A DNA stretch of 64,000 nucleotides from positions 1 to 64,000 of the forward strand of contig CP184673.1 in assembly GCA_048814795.1 (NCBI GenBank). Reading direction: 5' to 3'. Positions 33,920 to 42,394 of this stretch are shown here, one piece after another. The notes under the pieces were generated by a model. It searched no databases, was not told where the DNA came from, and saw nothing but the letters and a program-made list of their open reading frames with translations. The translations under genes and the position numbers were made by a program. The stretch comes from Thermatribacter sp048814795 (GTDB taxonomy: Bacteria > Atribacterota > Atribacteria > Atribacterales > Thermatribacteraceae). How positions within the stretch are numbered: the stretch's first letter is position 1; the number at the start of each line of letters is the position of its first letter.

Positions 33920-35844
33920 TGTTCCTCCCCCTCTTCTTCTTTCTTCTTACCCCGGGTTAGCATCTGGTAGGTGCAGAAAGCATACCCGGAGAGGATATAG
34001 TAAACATTTTCGACCTCCGAAAGTGACCAGTTTTTAATGTGGGCATCCAGCAAGCTTTTCATAAACGCAAAAATTCTCTCGTTATATTTACGTATCTGGT
34101 ACTGATCCAGCTTTTCAAAAACCTCGTTAGAAAGAGTGAGTATGTTTCTGGCATTCATGCCGTTAAAGTTGATCTTGTTCAGGATAGGTTTTTTGCTCGA
34201 ACTACTTCCCTGCAACTGTTTAGCGCCAATCTCTCCGATGAGATAACCCAGAAGAAAAAGAGCAGTTTCTTCTTCAGAATAACCCATTTTCTGAACATAC
34301 TGTGTTATGTTCTCATCCAGAATCTCCAGACCGGTTACCACCTTTTTTCCACCCCCCTTTATTAAAGATAGTTTTTCAAAGAATTTAAGCAAAAGCTGAG
34401 TCTGCAAAATTGCACGTATCAGCCCCAGCTCTGGATTGTTACCCGGGCTTACGTTGTAATCTGGCCTTTCGAAGTGGTAGACCTGAGCCAGGGTAAGGAA
34501 AAAGCGCATGAGAAAACCACGGTCAAGTGGATAACCCAGAAAAAGGTGTTCGTAAACATCCAGGATTTTACGGTGTTCCACTTCTTTTCCTGAGCGCACC
34601 GGGAGAAGATAGTACATTCCATTGAGCGACAAAAGCCAGTCCCTGTTCTCTCCAAGAAGTCTGTCACCAAGCGCCTTGATTTCCTGAATTACTTCCTGAA
34701 TCTCTTTCACCCTGCGCAGAGGTACTTCTCGAATTAAGCGCTTGATTTTAAAGAAACTCTGCTCGCTGCGATAAAAAAGCAGATCCACATAACCATAATC
34801 AATCAGCTCTTCAAACTCTCGATATCTCTCAAGTTCCTGCTCGATTTCTTCTTTGAACTTGAGAAAATTATCTAAGGTAAAAGTGGAAACCACGAATCGC
34901 CTGGACAAATCCATCCAGTTCTCAGTCAAAACCTTTCCTACAGGATTAAAGAAAAGGCCCGGAATGATGTAAAGGGTGTTCCGAGCCAGGTTGGCACTCA
35001 AATAATTCCGCAAATAGCGCATACCGGATATTAGATTCCTGTAACACTCCTGACATAAAACAAAGTTCCTAGCAAAACCAGCATTCTTTTTTTCTCCAGA
35101 AAGCTCGGAAGAAAAGGTGATCAGGTTGGTGATATAAAACTTATTTGGCAAGCGCTTGGTGTCCCAAGTCAGGTACTCTTTCTTCCCACACACATAGCAA
35201 GTTCCCTCGAAGGAATCTTTGAACTGTTCTTCCACCATTGACCGCTCAAGATAGGTGATATATCCCTCAATTTCTGAAGGTCTCCTCCCCTCAATCATTG
35301 CCGAAAAAAGATTAAAATCTTTTTCTGAAAAACCGTAATGTTCCTTTAAAAGCTGAAAAAATAGCTTCACATACTCCCTTTGGAATTTCTTAACGTCTTC
35401 TACCTGAGGCAACTCAACTTCGGCAGGAAAACCTTTTATCTTCCGAACATCCAGGAAGCGGAGTTTGCCCTTTCCTACCTCGGCCTCAGTAAAAAACTTT
35501 CCCACCACCTCAGCAACCACTTTTTTAAACTCCCCATCTTCGAGTTTCGAACTCAGGTTGGGCAAAGTATCAAAGAGAAGGTACTTGAATTGATCCGTGG
35601 TCAGCCTATCCTGAGGAATGTTTCCCTTGCAGTTTCCCACCCACAGGTACTCTTCGCAAACTTTATCGCTGAGTTCGGGAAAGGAAAGCTCGATGCAATC
35701 TTCAGCAACACAGAAATTCATTGCAAGAAGGTGTTTCTTCTCTCCATCCCGTCCCTCTGGTGCCCGGTTAACCAGGCTGAAAACAAAACCTCCAAGGGTG
35801 CTTTCCCGATAGGTTCTTCCTATCTGACTTATCCCTTCTAACAC
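33916..35844 (-). CDS. cas8b: CRISPR-associated large subunit Cas8b (Csh1/TM1802 family)
   Basis: A 642-residue large subunit of type I-B Cascade that recognises the PAM. Two CxxC pairs (CYVCGK near 216 and CQEC near 266) form the zinc finger typical of the Csh1/TM1802 family. The C terminus is helical and charged. Start is GTG at 35844 with AGGAGGTGG upstream; the overlapping ATG is followed at once by a stop in its own frame. First gene of the cas operon as seen; its promoter carries the shared palindrome at 35884-35896. Confidence 0.9.
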   Translation of the reverse strand: MLEGISQIGRTYRESTLGGFVFSLVNRAPEGRDGEKKHLLAMNFCVAEDCIELSFPELSDKVCEEYLWVGNCKGNIPQDRLTTDQFKYLLFDTLPNLSSKLEDGEFKKVVAEVVGKFFTEAEVGKGKLRFLDVRKIKGFPAEVELPQVEDVKKFQREYVKLFFQLLKEHYGFSEKDFNLFSAMIEGRRPSEIEGYITYLERSMVEEQFKDSFEGTCYVCGKKEYLTWDTKRLPNKFYITNLITFSSELSGEKKNAGFARNFVLCQECYRNLISGMRYLRNYLSANLARNTLYIIPGLFFNPVGKVLTENWMDLSRRFVVSTFTLDNFLKFKEEIEQELERYREFEELIDYGYVDLLFYRSEQSFFKIKRLIREVPLRRVKEIQEVIQEIKALGDRLLGENRDWLLSLNGMYYLLPVRSGKEVEHRKILDVYEHLFLGYPLDRGFLMRFFLTLAQVYHFERPDYNVSPGNNPELGLIRAILQTQLLLKFFEKLSLIKGGGKKVVTGLEILDENITQYVQKMGYSEEETALFLLGYLIGEIGAKQLQGSSSSKKPILNKINFNGMNARNILTLSNEVFEKLDQYQIRKYNERIFAFMKSLLDAHIKNWSLSEVENVYYILSGYAFCTYQMLTRGKKKEEEGEEQ

Positions 35845-35865
35845 ATTTCCACCTCCTCAAATAGA

Positions 35866-35898
35866 ATTGTACACTAATGCAATGTCAGTTTCTGACGC
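35866..35898 (-). promoter_or_regulatory. Palindrome + -10 module, copy 2 (cas operon)
   Basis: On the minus strand GCGTCAGAAACTGAC (palindrome 35884-35896) is followed by exactly 12 bases and TACAAT (35866-35871), 21 bp before the GTG of cas8b. The first 15 bases are identical to copy 1 at 8477-8491. A normal -35 hexamer is absent; the palindrome centre occupies that position. Confidence 0.75.
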
Positions 35899-35952
35899 CG
35901 AAAAAAGAGAAAAAAAGTTTTTCCAAAAAAGTTTAGAGTTTTGTACGTCATC

Positions 35953-36201
35953 CTATTTAATTCGCAAATCAGGGAGCAATATCAGGAAGCAATGATAAGC
36001 ACCGAAAACGGAATGTTCACCAAAACAAAATGTATCGCCCAAAAATAAAAAGAAAAGCTTGCTTGACCCAGAACAGACGGCAACATTATTCTTAACCCGA
36101 AAATAAAGCAGAATAAAGAAACCACCAAACACCGCAACCAGAGAAACAACCAAAGAAGGTCTCTCCTCTATGGTTGCACTTTCCACCACTCCGTTAAACA
36201 C
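35953..36201 (-). CDS. Doubtful small membrane protein ORF
   Basis: An 82-codon frame between the cas operon and the DUF4097-type gene. It contains hydrophobic stretches (LVVSLVAVFGGFFILLYF and a second near the C terminus). An internal TTG near 36156 has GAGGAG about eight bases upstream and would give about 66 residues. I do not recognise a family, and the sequence may be a decayed remnant. Apart from this frame and the cas promoter, 35845-36319 shows nothing. Confidence 0.25.
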   Translation of the reverse strand: MFNGVVESATIEERPSLVVSLVAVFGGFFILLYFRVKNNVAVCSGSSKLFFLFLGDTFCFGEHSVFGAYHCFLILLPDLRIK

Positions 36202-36319
36202 ACTTGAATATTCTCTTCAATAAGTACGACGAATATATCAAATGGAACTACCTCGAAAAAATTGAACCTTGATATCCTCGAAAATGTTAAAATGAGAAAA
36301 ACTGGAAAGGAGAGCCATA

Positions 36320-37180
36320 ATGACCCGGAAGTGGTTTTCAAGCACCGTCCTGATTGTCTTCTTCTCTCTTCTTTGCACTGCCGTAGCCTGGGCTTTTGAG
36401 GAAACAACGATAAAGAACTTCCTGGTCAAAGAAGAAGTAGCGCTATCTGTATCCAGCATCCAGGGCAAAGTGGCTGTGGAAGGACACCGAGAAAGCATAG
36501 TCAACATGGTGGCCTCCAAATCTGTGAGAGAAGTACCCGAAGAGAAAGCCAGAAAATTACTCTCGCAAGTCGAAGTGAAAGTTGAAGCGGGAGAAGATGC
36601 AATCCGTATTACCACCACTCCCCTGAACACAGCGTCAAGCTCTTTGCTAAGCTTACCTGCACCCCGGGTGGACTATCTTCTGGCTGTACCTTACCGGTCC
36701 CGAGCAAGTATTGAAACCGTAAACGGGGAAATCAGAATTACCAACCTCAGGAATGAAATAAAAGCCAGGGCAGTGAGTGGAAAAATTATTGCGCAGGGCC
36801 TTGCAGGAGATGTCAACCTGGAAACTGTAAGCGGGAAAATCACTGTAGAGCGACTCCTGGGAAATCTTACCGCACGAACGGTGAGTGGTGACATTCGGGT
36901 CGACGTTTTTCCAGGCAAAGACTTTTTTGAACTCCGCATTTCTTCAGTAAGCGGAAATGTCCTTATATTCGTTCCCGAGGGGGAAGGTATCGAAATTTTT
37001 GCTGAAACGGTATCGGGGAAGTTCTCTTCAGAAATACCTCTTGAGATCGACGAAGAAAGCTCTCCGGGGTGGCGAACTTTTCACGGCAAGACAAAAAACG
37101 TACCACGAAAAACAATCTCAGTAAAAACCATTTCGGGAAACATATCGATTAAAACAACCGGGAGGAGATTGACCTGGTAA
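36320..37180 (+). CDS. Secreted DUF4097-type beta-repeat protein (putative adhesin)
   Basis: A 286-residue protein with a signal peptide (1-24, ending AVAWA). The body is built of short beta repeats of the form TVSGKI, AVSGKI, TVSGDI, SVSGNV and TISGNI spaced about 20-25 residues apart from residue 130 on, the pattern of DUF4097/DUF2807 putative adhesins that fold as a beta-helix. AAAGGAGAG lies 6 bases before the ATG. Function of the family is not established; envelope stress or surface adhesion are suggestions. Sits between cas genes and the array but on the opposite strand. Confidence 0.75.
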   Translation: MTRKWFSSTVLIVFFSLLCTAVAWAFEETTIKNFLVKEEVALSVSSIQGKVAVEGHRESIVNMVASKSVREVPEEKARKLLSQVEVKVEAGEDAIRITTTPLNTASSSLLSLPAPRVDYLLAVPYRSRASIETVNGEIRITNLRNEIKARAVSGKIIAQGLAGDVNLETVSGKITVERLLGNLTARTVSGDIRVDVFPGKDFFELRISSVSGNVLIFVPEGEGIEIFAETVSGKFSSEIPLEIDEESSPGWRTFHGKTKNVPRKTISVKTISGNISIKTTGRRLTW

Positions 37181-37209
37181 AAGGATCACTCAAAAAACAA
37201 GCTAAGGAG

Positions 37210-37707
37210 GTGGCTCCTTTCGACAAAACACCTGTTGTTTATACCATTGGACATTCCAATCACTCTCTCGAGCAGTTTCTGAAGCTTTTAAAGCAACACG
37301 GCATCCAGGTAGTAATTGATGTTCGCTCTTATCCCTATTCCCGGTGGGTTCCACATTTTAATCGGGAAACCCTAAAGAAGGCACTCGAGGCACAGGGTAT
37401 TCGCTACCTTTTTATGGGCAACCTGCTTGGTGGACGACCTCAAGGAAAGGAGTTCTACAATCAGAAGGGTGAAGTGCTTTACGAGAACCTGGCAAAAGCG
37501 CCTTTCTTCAAAAGAGGCCTCGCTGAAGTGCTTAAGCTTGCACCTTCGGTGAAGGTCGTCCTCATGTGCAGTGAAGAAAACCCCCATTCCTGCCACCGCT
37601 TTCTTTTGATTGGAAAGGAACTTCTAAAAAAGGGAGCACGGGTGCTCAACATCTTGCGGGACGGAAGCCTTGAAGAAGGCAAATTTGATACGTTTCTTCT
37701 GCTGTAA
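37210..37707 (+). CDS. DUF488-family protein
   Basis: A 165-residue DUF488 protein: YTIGHSNHSLEQFLKLL at the N terminus, IDVRSYPYSRWVPHFN near 37, and CSEENPHSCHRFLLIG near 128, where the Cys/His residues are strictly conserved in the family. Biochemical role unknown. The first in-frame start is GTG at 37210, which overlaps the AAGGAGG ribosome site, so the true start is uncertain; CTG or ATT starts cannot be excluded. It follows the DUF4097-type gene by 29 bp. Confidence 0.8.
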   Translation: MAPFDKTPVVYTIGHSNHSLEQFLKLLKQHGIQVVIDVRSYPYSRWVPHFNRETLKKALEAQGIRYLFMGNLLGGRPQGKEFYNQKGEVLYENLAKAPFFKRGLAEVLKLAPSVKVVLMCSEENPHSCHRFLLIGKELLKKGARVLNILRDGSLEEGKFDTFLLL

Positions 37708-38087
37708 TACCCCACTTAAACACCCTCTGTAAAGTATAGATGCGAATGACGAAGTGCTTATGCTTCCTCATTTACCCCTTTCGAGTTCTTCGGGTGAGCA
37801 CACCCATGAACCACATACTTCTATTTATTGCAATACGCAAAAAGCCGAAACCTGTCAAAAAACTTTTAAAGATTTCTCTGCTCTCAGGCAATAAAAGTTC
37901 AAGAGAAAGCCGATTCACAGAAAACTAACACAGGGTCGATAAAGAGAGAAAGGCTGGGGTAATCATAGAGGGTGTTTTTTTCCAGGAGCTGAAAGTAGGA
38001 TGATGAGGGATATAAAAGAGGGTCGATAAACACATCCTTTTTCAGAAAAAGAATTTGCCACTCTCGGAACAAGCTTATCGGACATAC
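37708..38087. other. Intergenic stretch at the distal end of the CRISPR array
   Basis: About 380 bp without a supported gene. It contains two copies of AGGGTCGATAAA (about 37932 and 38022) and a T-rich stretch near 37975. Since the array is read leftward, this region would receive its read-through, and a terminator could lie here, but none is clear. Confidence 0.4.
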
Positions 38088-38518
38088 GTTTCAATCCCTT
38101 ATAGGCACGCTACAAACACTGGTTTACAGGTTCGTAAGTCAGGGGAGAGAAGGTTTCAATCCCTTATAGGCACGCTACAAACCTGAGCTTTGTGAAGTAC
38201 ATCACAAGCCACAAAACATGTTTCAATCCCTTATAGGCACGCTACAAACAATGCTAACACCACAGCGAGATAAGAGGTCAAGAAACGTTTCAATCCCTTA
38301 TAGGCACGCTACAAACCGGAGAAAAAAAGAATGACAATCAAAGTAGTTATAGAGTTTCAATCCCTTATAGGCACGCTACAAACGATTACGTGTTGCCTGT
38401 GGTATTGACCAACAAGGATTTGTTTCAATCCCTTATAGGCACGCTACAAACAGCCATTTTCTTGTCCTAGGTTTATCCAGGTTTTGTCGTTTCAATCCCT
38501 TATAGGCACGCTACAAAC
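38088..38518 (-). CRISPR. CRISPR array, 7 identical 30-bp repeats, 6 spacers, read leftward
   Basis: Repeats at 38088-38117, 38153-38182, 38220-38249, 38287-38316, 38354-38383, 38422-38451 and 38489-38518, all identical on the plus strand (GTTTCAATCCCTTATAGG then CACGCTACAAAC). Spacers are 35, 37, 37, 37, 38 and 37 bp. On the minus strand each repeat ends GATTGAAAC, the 5'-handle sequence of type I-B crRNAs, and a promoter lies to the right, so transcription runs leftward toward cas. No terminal repeat is degenerate and the array is short. No spacer was seen to match elsewhere in the window. Confidence 0.98.
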
Positions 38519-38590
38519 CCCACCAAAACCCCTATAAACAAAGGCTTTTTAAAAAACAGTATTTACTTGTCAAGGTACACTTCTAAAAAC

Positions 38591-38619
38591 ATTAAAACAC
38601 TCAAAAACCCAGATGTCAA
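38591..38619 (-). promoter_or_regulatory. CRISPR leader promoter
   Basis: On the minus strand TTGACA (38614-38619), 17 bp, TTTAAT (38591-38596), a 6/6 and 5/6 sigma-70 match. It lies 72 bp before the first repeat in reading direction; the intervening 38519-38590 is AT-rich and would be the leader. A second TTGACA at 38568-38573 lacks a -10. Confidence 0.7.
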
Positions 38620-38677
38620 GAAGAGTAGAATCCTTTTTCACCTTGCTGTCGATCCCCGGGGGTTTTCCCCTTACCGG

Positions 38678-38830
38678 ACATCGACAGAAAAATCACCTCC
38701 TAACCACCATAAAAACACCCTCTAACCCGCACCACAAGCCTAAAACAAACTCCAAATACTCTCTAACCCTCATCAGAACTCAATCAGAGACCAATTAAAA
38801 CCCAAATAGAGAACGATTTTCTGTCGATGT
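38678..38830. repeat. 153-bp element bounded by perfect 14-bp inverted repeats
   Basis: ACATCGACAGAAAA at 38678-38691 is the exact reverse complement of 38817-38830, with 125 bp of AT-rich, coding-free sequence between. A related CTGTCGAT lies at 38646-38653. It could be a MITE-like element or a foldback RNA. It begins 160 bp outside the leader end of the array. Confidence 0.5.
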
Positions 38831-38929
38831 ACTCAAACACCCATAAAAAGCACCTTCCAGAAAGAAGAAAACCCCAGAAATCGTGAAAATAAAGAGATGT
38901 TGAAACACTGAGATCCTGAAACATTGAGA

Positions 38930-39236
38930 TGCTGAAAAACGAGACCCTAAAACAGGCTCCCCCGTCATTCCGAACTTGTTTCGGAATCTCAGGGTTGTAC
39001 CAATACGTAGGGTGAAAAAAGAGAGATGCTGAAACAAGTTCAGCATGACAAGCGCCTTGTGCTTGTCAGTTTAGCATGACGCGCGAGGGAGACCCTGAAA
39101 CAATAGACCCTAAAACGGTGAGACCCTGAAACAAGTTCAGGGTGACAGACGAGGGAGATCCTGAAACGAGTTCAGGATAGCGAGCACTTCTTGCTCGCCA
39201 GTTCAGGGTGACAAACATTTCGTGTCTGTCAGTTCA
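38930..39236. repeat. Cluster of REP-like palindromic repeats
   Basis: Several units based on the palindrome CCTGAAACAAGTTCAGG or CTGAAACAAGTTCAGC occur near 38966, 39026, 39120 and 39157, some followed by TGACA, a variable inner hairpin (for example GCGAGCACTTCTTGCTCGCC at 39179-39198) and AGTTCA. Such CCTGAAAC/GTTCAGG repeats are common dispersed non-coding elements in many bacteria. The frame at 38795-39046 is a product of these repeats, not a gene. Confidence 0.75.
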
Positions 39237-39267
39237 AAGCAGCAGGGAGTAACACTGCCAGCTTTCA

Positions 39268-39424
39268 GGAGCTGGCCGGCGGTGGCCATGGGTGGGGCTA
39301 CCTCCATGGATACCACCCTGCCTCTTCTCACCAGCATAAGCGCCAGGAAGCTGAACACCTGACCATACTGAGCGGGTTTACCCGCTCTCTAACGGTCCCA
39401 GTTCAGTGCCCCCTTTTGCCAAAC
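39268..39424 (+). pseudogene. Remnant of a lysO-like transporter gene (C-terminal part)
   Basis: Aligns to the intact gene at 50540-51145. Plus strand 39271-39301 (31 bp) and 39303-39329 (27 bp) are identical to that gene apart from single differences between them, and encode the SWPAVAMGG and ATSMDTTLPLL motif. Beyond 39345 identity falls to about 70 percent, with a 1-bp deletion after AACACC and in-frame stops, ending near the equivalent of VLVPLFASL. No upstream part is present. It is therefore a truncated paralogue, next to the REP cluster and CRISPR leader. Confidence 0.85.
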
Positions 39425-39559
39425 CTGTCCGTTGAAAAGTGTCAGATTTTTCACTGTCCTAAGAGGGCACTCAGCTCATCTTCGGGTAATATCATTCACA
39501 AAAGTGAAGAAACCGGCACCTCCGAACAGCTATTGGCTACAGGGAAAGGAGTCAGAGCG

Positions 39560-40516
39560 TCAGCGGTAAAGGTGGCAGCGCACCAGGTGATTTTCGTCTA
39601 TCTTCACCATGGGTGGCTCTTCAACCTTGCAGCGTTCCTCAGCTCTGAAACAGCGGGGATGAAACACACAGCCTGAGGGAAGGTTGATGGGACTGGGTAT
39701 CTCACCCTGAGAAACCACCTTCTCTGGTTTAAAGCGCTCTTCCTCCTCTGAAACCACAGGCACCGCAGCGATGAGCATCTGGGTGTAAGGGTGTAGAGGC
39801 TCCTCGAAAAAATCCCGGGCTGGAGCAAGCTCCACAATTCTACCCAGGTACATGATGGCCACCCGGTGAGCAATGTTGCGCATCAGGCTCAAGTCATGGG
39901 TTATGAAGAGATACCCCAGCCTGCGCTCTTTCTGTATTTGCATCAGGGTGTTGATAATCTTGGCCTGAATGGACACATCCAGGGCTGAGGTAGGCTCATC
40001 AAGAACAACCAGGCGCGGGTCGGTGCTCAAGGCCCGAGCAATGGCCACCATTTGCCTTTCGCCACCACCGAGAGAACGGGGGTATTTTTTGAGATAATCG
40101 GCTGGAAGCTCCACTATGGAGAGTAACTCCCGCAACTTGTCCTGGATTTTTTGAGAAGGAACTATGCGGTGTATTCGCAAAGGTAGCTCCAGAATCTGGC
40201 CGATACTACGGCGGGGATTCAGCGAAGAACCCGGGTCCTGAAACACAATCTGCAGGTTTTTCTTAACAGAAAGAGGCCTTTCCTGGTGGAGTCCAGTAAT
40301 ATTTTCTCCCTGGAAAAGGATTTCTCCCGCTGTGGGCCGGTACATACCCATGACCATATAGGCAACCGTGCTTTTCCCAGAACCCGACTCGCCAACCAAA
40401 CCCAGGGTCTCTCCCTCGCTCACCGTGAAGCTAACCTCGTTGACTGCCTTAACAACCCCCCGGGAGGTCTGGAAAAACTTTCTAAGTCCTTTAACTTCAA
40501 GCAAAACCTTATCCAT
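39560..40516 (-). CDS. Oligopeptide ABC transporter ATPase, OppF/DppF type
   Basis: A 318-residue ATPase: Walker A GESGSGKSTVAY (~38), signature LGGGERQMVAIARAL, where SGGQ is normal, Walker B LVVLDEPTSALD, and the C-terminal CVFHPRC and CKVEEPPM cysteines of the Opp/Dpp family. ATG at 40516 has GGAGG upstream and overlaps the end of the OppD-type gene by 8 bp. Last gene of the five-gene peptide importer operon. Confidence 0.92.
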   Translation of the reverse strand: MDKVLLEVKGLRKFFQTSRGVVKAVNEVSFTVSEGETLGLVGESGSGKSTVAYMVMGMYRPTAGEILFQGENITGLHQERPLSVKKNLQIVFQDPGSSLNPRRSIGQILELPLRIHRIVPSQKIQDKLRELLSIVELPADYLKKYPRSLGGGERQMVAIARALSTDPRLVVLDEPTSALDVSIQAKIINTLMQIQKERRLGYLFITHDLSLMRNIAHRVAIMYLGRIVELAPARDFFEEPLHPYTQMLIAAVPVVSEEEERFKPEKVVSQGEIPSPINLPSGCVFHPRCFRAEERCKVEEPPMVKIDENHLVRCHLYR

Positions 40517-41498
40517 CGTTTCTTCCTCCAAACAGAAAACAGGCCACCCGGTGACCTTCCTTTACCTCATAAAAAGGCGGTTTCTCCTTTGAGCAACGCT
40601 CAAAAGCCTGCGGACAGCGAGGGTGAAAACGGCAACCCGAAGGCGGGTCAAAGTAATCAGGAATTCTTCCCGGTATCCCCTCAAAAACACCTGTTCCAGT
40701 AAGCTTGGGCACACAGCGCATCAGTGCTTGAGTATAGGGGTGGAGGGGCTCTGCAAAAAGCTCGGTGGTCTTTGCCTCTTCAATCATGGATCCGGCGTAC
40801 ATCACATACACCCGGTCGGTCCACTCCCGGATAACCCCCAGAGAATGAGAAATAAGAATCACCGCCATGTTGCGTTCTTCAGCCAGGCGGTGGATGAGGC
40901 GTAAAATCTGGTCCTGAATGGTAACGTCAAGAGAAGTCCCCGGCTCATCTGCAATGAGCAACTCCTTGTGGCTAACCAGCGCCATGGCAATGCACACCCG
41001 CTGACGCATTCCTCCCGAAAGTTGCAGGGGGTAGCTGGCCAGTATACGTTCCGGATCAGGAAGAGCCACCTCCCGTAGCGCCCGAATAGCCATCTCGCGG
41101 TGTGAAGAACCCTCACTTCTCGCACCGCGCGAAAAGCGAACCACCTCCAGCATTTGCTCACCAATCGTGAATACCGGGTTCAGGCTGGCCGTGGGATCCT
41201 GAAAAATCATGGAAATATTTTTGCGCCGCAGGGTTTCCACTTCCTGCTCCCGCATTTTAAGAACGTCTTTACCCCGGAAGAATATCTTTCCTCCCCGCAC
41301 TACACCCGGGGGCTGGGGCAAAATACGCATCACCGTCTTCATGGTGGTTGTCTTGCCACAACCAGTTTCACCCACCAGGCCCACTTTTTCGCTGGGAAAA
41401 ACCTGAAAATTAACACCGTTTAAAACTCGTAAAAAACCACCATAAACTTTAAAGTGCACCTCGAGATCTTCTATGTTCAGTAAAGGTTCTTTCATCAC
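40509..41498 (-). CDS. Oligopeptide ABC transporter ATPase, OppD/DppD type
   Basis: A 329-residue ATPase with Walker A GETGCGKTTTMK (~44), signature LSGGMRQRVCIAMAL, Walker B LLIADEPGTSLD (usually EPTTALD; here Gly replaces Thr) and the C-terminal CRFHPRCPQAFERC motif. Starts at GTG 41498 (ATG 41495 also possible), 5 bp after the DppC-type gene. Energises peptide uptake with its DppF-type partner. Confidence 0.92.
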   Translation of the reverse strand: MMKEPLLNIEDLEVHFKVYGGFLRVLNGVNFQVFPSEKVGLVGETGCGKTTTMKTVMRILPQPPGVVRGGKIFFRGKDVLKMREQEVETLRRKNISMIFQDPTASLNPVFTIGEQMLEVVRFSRGARSEGSSHREMAIRALREVALPDPERILASYPLQLSGGMRQRVCIAMALVSHKELLIADEPGTSLDVTIQDQILRLIHRLAEERNMAVILISHSLGVIREWTDRVYVMYAGSMIEEAKTTELFAEPLHPYTQALMRCVPKLTGTGVFEGIPGRIPDYFDPPSGCRFHPRCPQAFERCSKEKPPFYEVKEGHRVACFLFGGRNDG

Positions 41499-41503
41499 CT
41501 GAG

Positions 41504-42394
41504 TTACGCTTCCTCCATTGCAAAAAGATCTCCTATGCCGTCACCAAGCAGATTAAAACCAAGCACAATCAACATGATAGCCAGGCCCGGAAAGACCGCC
41601 ATCCACCAGTATTCAGGCAGATACTTCGCCCCATCGGCTACCATGGTGCCCAGCGCAGGTTTGGGGGGCTGCTCTCCAAGACCCACAAAACTCAATGCAG
41701 CACCAATCAAGATAACCCAGCCCATATCCAGAGTCATTTTGGTGAGAATGGTGGAAAGGCAGTTGGGCAAAATCTCCCGGAACAGAATATGCAGTTTGCT
41801 CGCCCCCAGGAGCTCTGCCGACTGCACAAAATATTCGTTGCGCAGTGAAGTAGCCATTCCGTAAACCAATCTCGTGTACCAGGGCCACCACATCACTGAA
41901 ACCGCAATCATGGCATTGGTAAGATTGGGTTCAAGGACCGAGGTAATAGCCAGAGCCAGGATCAGAGGTGGCACAGAAAGAAAAATATCGGTTATTCTCA
42001 TGATAAGGACATCGACCCAGCTCTCTTTAAAATAGCCGGCCAGCAAGCCCAGAGTCACCCCCACCGGCACCACTATGGCCAGGACCACCACTCCCATAAG
42101 CAGGGAGGAACGGAAGGCAAAAAATATTCGGCTCAAAACATCCCGCCCAAAAATATCCGTACCGCAGAGGTGCTTCAAGCTGGGAGGCTGGTTGGCTTCG
42201 CCGTAATTCACGAACGGTCCTGCATGCTCCGGATAAGGACTTACCCAGGGAGCAAAAACCGCGCAGATAACGATAAAAAGGACGATGACTAAACCTATCA
42301 CCGAAAGGTAATTCTTGGAAAACTTGTACCACCACAACCCTAAGGTACTACGGCGAGTGTTGTTAGTTTGCAAGGCTCTCTCCTGCATCGTCAT
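41504..42394 (-). CDS. Peptide ABC transporter permease, OppC/DppC type
   Basis: A 296-residue permease: an N-terminal cytoplasmic stretch, a first helix at about 27-47, a periplasmic loop with HLCGTDIFGRDVLSRI (family GTDxxGRD motif near 75) and five further helices with the EAA-type loop ELLGASKLHILFREILPNCLS. ATG at 42394 overlaps the DppB-type stop by one base. Confidence 0.92.
   Translation of the reverse strand: MTMQERALQTNNTRRSTLGLWWYKFSKNYLSVIGLVIVLFIVICAVFAPWVSPYPEHAGPFVNYGEANQPPSLKHLCGTDIFGRDVLSRIFFAFRSSLLMGVVVLAIVVPVGVTLGLLAGYFKESWVDVLIMRITDIFLSVPPLILALAITSVLEPNLTNAMIAVSVMWWPWYTRLVYGMATSLRNEYFVQSAELLGASKLHILFREILPNCLSTILTKMTLDMGWVILIGAALSFVGLGEQPPKPALGTMVADGAKYLPEYWWMAVFPGLAIMLIVLGFNLLGDGIGDLFAMEEA

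Noticed and set aside
38795..39046. Minus-strand frame reading LNLFQHLSFF...RNKFGMT
   Set aside because: This peptide pattern is what REP-like CCTGAAAC/GTTCAGG repeats give when translated; not a gene.
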